A model generated the notes under the pieces. It was not told the DNA's origin. It ran no database searches and saw only the letters and a list, made by a program, of their open reading frames with translations. A stretch of DNA of 64,000 nucleotides from Halobacteriales archaeon (lineage in GTDB: Archaea > Halobacteriota > Halobacteria > Halorutilales > JAHENH01), in contig JAHENH010000157.1 of the NCBI GenBank assembly GCA_018609935.1, positions 5,149 to 69,148 on the forward strand, in the 5' to 3' direction. The position numbers were made by a program, and so were the translations under genes. Shown here one piece after another: positions 60,604-64,000 of the stretch (the first letter of the stretch is position 1; each line of letters opens with the position of its first letter).

Positions 60604-61167
60604 TTATTGTTCTTGTTTCTGTTTTTCTCTTTCTTCTTCTATCCATCCTTCTTTTCCTAGTCCAACTTGCCTCATTGTTAGTCCTATCTTTGATTCTTCA
60701 GGTTTTCTTGGGTCTATTGATACATTAACTATTCTTGCTCGTATTTTGTCTCCAACTCCAAGACCTTTGTTTGTGTCGCTTCCATGTAATCTTTCATTTT
60801 CTTCATCGAATGAGAAGAAATCATCTCCTATCTGTGATGCATGTAGTAGCGCATCTATTGGTCCTATACCTACAAATGCACCAAATTCTACTATTTCTTT
60901 TATTATTCCTTCTATTATTTCTTGTTCTATTGGTTCAAAAACTATAGCTTCAAACTCTGCATTATAGAATACTCCTCCTTTATTGTATAGTATTTTCCCT
61001 TCACTTGTTTTATTTAGATCTGTTACAGCAACTATCCATCCTATATTTTCGTCACACGTTCCTTCAAATTCATCTTGAAGTAATCGTAAAACTACATCTT
61101 CTGTTACTTCTCCTAACTCTTCTGGTGGTACTTCTATTGTATCCGATAATTTTACTTTTTTATACAT
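60604..61167 (-). CDS. rpoE1: RNA polymerase subunit E' (Rpb7-like)
   Basis: A 187-residue stalk subunit. The N-terminal tip domain starts MYKKVKLSDTIEVPPEELG, and an S1 domain follows (IEGIIKEIVEFGAFVGIGPIDALLHASQIGDDFFSFD...KIGLTMRQVGLG). It forms the stalk with subunit F. In most euryarchaea spt4 (rpoE'') follows it directly; here the transcription unit ends and aIF1 converges. It starts one base after the PIN gene. Confidence 0.95.
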   Translation of the reverse strand: MYKKVKLSDTIEVPPEELGEVTEDVVLRLLQDEFEGTCDENIGWIVAVTDLNKTSEGKILYNKGGVFYNAEFEAIVFEPIEQEIIEGIIKEIVEFGAFVGIGPIDALLHASQIGDDFFSFDEENERLHGSDTNKGLGVGDKIRARIVNVSIDPRKPEESKIGLTMRQVGLGKEGWIEEEREKQKQEQ

Positions 61168-61168
61168 T

Positions 61169-61570
61169 TCAGGGACGTTTTTTTTCTAGTGTTTTTTTCT
61201 GTCTTAAATAAAATACAGGAATATTTTTTTCTAAAAGTTTTTTTCTTAGTTCTCTATCATTTGTAACAACCTGTATATCATTATTTTCTTTTTCTTTTAA
61301 AGTTCTCGCAAGCTCTATAATGTCTTCATCTGTACCTCCACTATTTTTGTTTTCTATATCTATTTTTTGCTGGATACAGTTTTGTCTTGCAAGCTCTAAT
61401 CCTATTTTTGCATCTTTTGACTTTTCAGACATTTTTTGTAATTCTTCTATAACTGAGTTTGGGGCTATAGCGTGATGGTTCCCTATTTGTTTTTCTACTT
61501 CCTCAAATACATCTATTTTCTGTTCAGCTGGAATCATTAATGCATTTGTGTCAAATATTACTTTTTTCAT
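61169..61570 (-). CDS. PIN domain protein
   Basis: A 133-residue PIN-fold nuclease-like protein. The acidic residues are present: the first Asp in VIFDTNALMIP, Glu in SVIEELQKM, Asp in GTDEDIIELA and Asp in VVTNDRELRKKL. The gene lies between aif2g and rpoE1, a position taken by a PIN protein in many euryarchaea and related to Fcf1/Utp24-like rRNA-processing nucleases. A toxin role is unlikely, since no antitoxin is adjacent. Confidence 0.85.
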   Translation of the reverse strand: MKKVIFDTNALMIPAEQKIDVFEEVEKQIGNHHAIAPNSVIEELQKMSEKSKDAKIGLELARQNCIQQKIDIENKNSGGTDEDIIELARTLKEKENNDIQVVTNDRELRKKLLEKNIPVFYLRQKKTLEKKRP

Positions 61571-61585
61571 TATTTATTCTATTAT

Positions 61586-62764
61586 TTATTTTATTTTTCC
61601 AACACCTATAAGCCTCCATCTTGATTTTTCTCTTCTATTTATTGCCGCCAGACCTCCTTTTTCTACACATACAGGTCTTTTTAGATTTAATGTGACTTCT
61701 CTATTATTCGTTTGTATTACCGCACCTACAGTTGTACCCGTACCTATAGTTAACATCAACGCTTCTCCTTTATTTATGTTTTCCACTTTTTCCCCAACAA
61801 TCCTATCCAGGATATCTATCTCCATAGTTAACTGTTCACGTATAGGGGGAAGATCTGTAGTTCCTACAACTCTACCAACAAGTGCGTCACTCTTTGTAAG
61901 AGAAGGATCTAGACTAGTACCTACACCTACTAATCCACCAGGTGTAGCTTGGTCTACACTCTCATTACCCTTCATTAAGGACCGAACCTCTGTCTTAATA
62001 GGCTTCCAATCTTGTTCCTCAAACCCAGGTCTTATCTCTATCTCATCACCAACTTCTAGTTTCCCTTGTGATATAGAACCTCCAGCAACCCCGCCTTTAA
62101 CCTGTTTTACAGGAGTTCCTGGTCTATTAATATCAAACGACCTTGCGACAAGCAGTTTCGGGTTCACATTTATGTCTCTTTCAGGAGTAGGTATTTCTTT
62201 TTCTATTGATTCTATTAATAATTCTATATTTATACCTCGCTGCGCACTAATTGGAATTATCGGAGCATCTTCGGCTACAGTTCCGTCTAAAAAGTTCTCT
62301 ATCTCTTCTTTACTCTCTTTAGCTCTTTCTTTAGAGACCAGATCTATTTTGTTTTGAGCTACTACTATATTCTGTACTCCTACAATCTCAAGAGCCATCA
62401 GATGTTCCTTTGTCTGTGGTTGAGGACACTCTTCATCTGCAGCTATAACTAACACTGCTCCATCCATAAGCGAAGCCCCAGACAACATTGTAGCCATTAA
62501 AGTTTCATGGCCTGGGGAATCAACAAAAGAAACAGACCTAACAGGTTTCGCATCTTCACTTTTATTTTCTTCAGTAATATATCTACCATCCTCCATATAA
62601 AAAGTTGCATCAGCATAACCAAGACGGATAGATATACCTCTCTTCATCTCTTCACTATGTTGGTCAGTCCACTCTCCACTCAAAGCTTCAACTAGAGTTG
62701 ACTTCCCATGGTCTACATGTCCCACAAGCCCTATATTTATTTCTGGATCCAAATCTTCTCTCAA
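61586..62764 (-). CDS. eif2g: Translation initiation factor aIF2 gamma subunit
   Basis: A 392-residue GTPase that brings initiator Met-tRNA to the small subunit. [16 protein letters not shown] (P-loop), [22 protein letters not shown] and [11 protein letters not shown] are the G motifs, followed by two beta-barrel domains ([41 protein letters not shown]). The start is TTG at 62764 ([21 protein letters not shown]); no ATG is available upstream in frame. First gene of the aif2g-PIN-rpoE1 operon. Confidence 0.95.
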   Translation of the reverse strand: MREDLDPEINIGLVGHVDHGKSTLVEALSGEWTDQHSEEMKRGISIRLGYADATFYMEDGRYITEENKSEDAKPVRSVSFVDSPGHETLMATMLSGASLMDGAVLVIAADEECPQPQTKEHLMALEIVGVQNIVVAQNKIDLVSKERAKESKEEIENFLDGTVAEDAPIIPISAQRGINIELLIESIEKEIPTPERDINVNPKLLVARSFDINRPGTPVKQVKGGVAGGSISQGKLEVGDEIEIRPGFEEQDWKPIKTEVRSLMKGNESVDQATPGGLVGVGTSLDPSLTKSDALVGRVVGTTDLPPIREQLTMEIDILDRIVGEKVENINKGEALMLTIGTGTTVGAVIQTNNREVTLNLKRPVCVEKGGLAAINRREKSRWRLIGVGKIK

Positions 62765-62848
62765 CTTTGTATGCTTACATATTAAACGTTATCTTACAGA
62801 CTCTAAACAAAAAACACCAAAAAAATAAATCTCCAATAACAGTCAAGT

Positions 62849-64000
62849 GAACTACTCCGACCTGCTGCGTTCGGCTTGCGCCTCACTTGTTGAGGTCGGA
62901 GCTTCTACATCGCCTTGTCCACTTAGTACTGTGCCAGCGGTAGATTCATCGGCGTGTAGTCTAGGTATGTCCACGGATACCCCGAGACTGGATAGAGGTC
63001 GTTCGATAGACTTACCCAGTCCTCTTTTAGCGATGTTCGTAGCACCGTTTTTGTCCGCATTATCATCCAATCCACACTTGTCACACAGGAAACGCCCCTG
63101 TCCTTCGCGTGCTGTATCCTGATTACCGCACCGACTACACGTCTGCGAAGTCATGTATTCGTCTACCTCGACAACAGAGATGTCCTCCCACCTTGCTTTG
63201 TACTCTATATACTGCTTGAGTTTGTAGTGAGGCATAGGGCTTAGACGACGATTCATCTCTACACCCTTGTCGCCGTCGTCTATCCCTTCGAGGGCTCCAA
63301 CGACAATGAAGGCATCTCTCTCCATCGCTTCCTCAACGATGCTACGGCTGATTTTGTGCAGGCAGTCTTCGATAATACGATACTCTTTGTCCTTGATTTT
63401 CTGGAGTGAACGGTATGCACTCTTCTCTTGTAGACGTGTCCGTAGCTCGGTATAGTGACGACGTACACGACGTATCTCTTCGCCGTAGAACGTGGTTTCT
63501 CGGGAGGGCAACGCCACCGACGTTGCCACCCAACGAACACCGAAGTCTACACCTACCACACCGTCGTAGGACTCCGACACATCCACCTGTTGTTGTATGG
63601 TTAGGTGAACGTAGAACTCACTCTCACTACGGATTATCTTCGAGTCACACAGCTCCGCTTCTTTAGGTATATCATCATATGGTTTTATAGGTATACATTG
63701 ATACCACCATAGACGGTTGCAACAGGTACTTTCAACCACCAGTCCGCTACTTCGTTATCGTCTCTCCGTAGGTCAACATCAAACACATCGTTACGGATAT
63801 ACCACGGGTATTCGTGGTCATCACGGAGATTATCTTGTTCTATGTATTTATCTGCACATTGAACAGTGGCAGAATATAGGTCTGTCTCTCCATCCCCACG
63901 GATGTACCGCTGAAAAGCCCTGTACTCACGCTCAAGTGCCTCACGCTTCTTGTTCGTGAGTTCATCAGTGAGTATTCTTGGCAACAACGGTCTTTTCAGC
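62849..64000 (-). mobile_element. IS200/IS605/IS1341-type element, right end
   Basis: Element carrying the tnpB pseudogene. At its terminus (minus-strand 3' end) the coding end of tnpB forms a perfect hairpin CTCCGACCT (62855-62863) and AGGTCGGAG (62893-62901), followed by GTAGTTCAC-type wording. The sharp composition change at about 62835-62850 marks the boundary. The other end and any tnpA lie beyond the window. Confidence 0.75.
62852..64000 (-). pseudogene. tnpB: TnpB (IS605 OrfB) transposon nuclease gene, frameshifted, 5' end beyond window
   Basis: Haloarchaeal-type TnpB. The upstream part reads LLPRILTDELTNKKREALEREYRAF...WWLKVPVATVYGGINV; the rest, in another frame, reads PIKPYDDIPKEAELCDSKIIR...YDGVVGVDFGVRWVATSVALPSRETTFYGE and a four-cysteine zinc finger (CSRCG...CDKCG). 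The frame changes near 63690-63696 at GTATAC, where loss or gain of TA would explain it. RuvC Asp I is in GVDFG and Asp III in NADKNGATNI; Glu II, expected in an ED-L motif, is replaced in VVGALEGI. G+C is near one half, far above the surroundings, so this is a recent arrival. Confidence 0.85.

Noticed and set aside
61169..61570. PIN protein as a VapC toxin
   Set aside because: It is embedded in a conserved translation/transcription operon with no antitoxin gene; a processing nuclease is more likely.
61548..62357. 269-codon plus-strand frame opposite aIF2-gamma
   Set aside because: Shadow of a certain gene on the minus strand.

Overview
The window is archaeal DNA: split RNA polymerase B and A subunits, aIF6, aIF1, aIF2-gamma, L31e and L39e, an aCPSF1/FttA ribonuclease, Pus10, prefoldin, and TATA-box leaderless promoters. 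It is AT-rich (by eye about one third G+C). Many proteins nevertheless belong to families I know mainly from Halobacteria: an Hvo_1808-type surface protein, a DUF7139-like membrane protein, a haloarchaeal-type Rieske protein, the TRAM protein, the HTH/SSS-VHHP regulator and the methyltransferase beside aIF6. Proteins are rich in Glu and Asp but also Lys. The best guess is a low-G+C member or sister lineage of the haloarchaea (Hikarchaeia- or Afararchaeaceae-like); this placement is inference.

Layout. 1-12.4 kb: the 5' end of an ammonium transporter, small membrane proteins, a cold-shock protein, coaBC-hpt (coenzyme A and purine salvage), purB, an orphan Rieske protein, a nitroreductase, a UDG-like protein with altered active-site motifs, a Get3/ArsA ATPase, and tRNA-Ser and tRNA-Leu. 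12.4-24.3 kb: a LOG-like protein, the metalloprotease-like surface protein, Trm112, purA divergent from an M20 hydrolase, a psmB-fttA pair, FxsA, PAP2, tRNA-Ile and ATP-dependent DNA ligase. 24.3-34.3 kb: NUDIX, sucCD, pfdA-ftsY, a QueC-like/pteridine-reductase-like/QueD neighbourhood, EF-2, an HTH regulator and tRNA-Gly. 34.4-45.2 kb: flavoprotein, DUF2797, hyuA-hyuB, endonuclease V, superoxide dismutase, L39e-L31e-aIF6-methyltransferase, SerRS and a small HTH protein. 45.2-57 kb: rhodanese, an all-helical protein divergent from the rpoH-B2-B1-A1-A2-pus10 operon. 57-64 kb: RtcB, a CDF transporter, aIF1, the aIF2-gamma/PIN/RpoE1 operon and, at the right edge, a frameshifted TnpB transposon of much higher G+C content.

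The genes work mainly in information processing: RNA polymerase core and E', termination (FttA), initiation and elongation factors, ribosomal proteins, tRNA modification and splicing, and proteasome. Around them are purine synthesis (purA, purB, hpt), CoA synthesis, succinyl-CoA ligase and DNA repair. Tight coupling through TAATG or TGATG stop-start overlaps recurs (coaBC-hpt, psmB-fttA, rpoH-rpoB2, rpoA1-rpoA2, and a 23-codon ORF before get3). Several gene-free stretches look like decayed IS200/IS605-type elements. I did not find a clearly new defence or metabolic system. The most unusual signals are a long acidic repeat-bearing insertion in RpoA1, a three-way-junction RNA-like fold and perfect palindromes upstream of the rhodanese and rpoH genes, and broken versions of normally conserved euryarchaeal operons.
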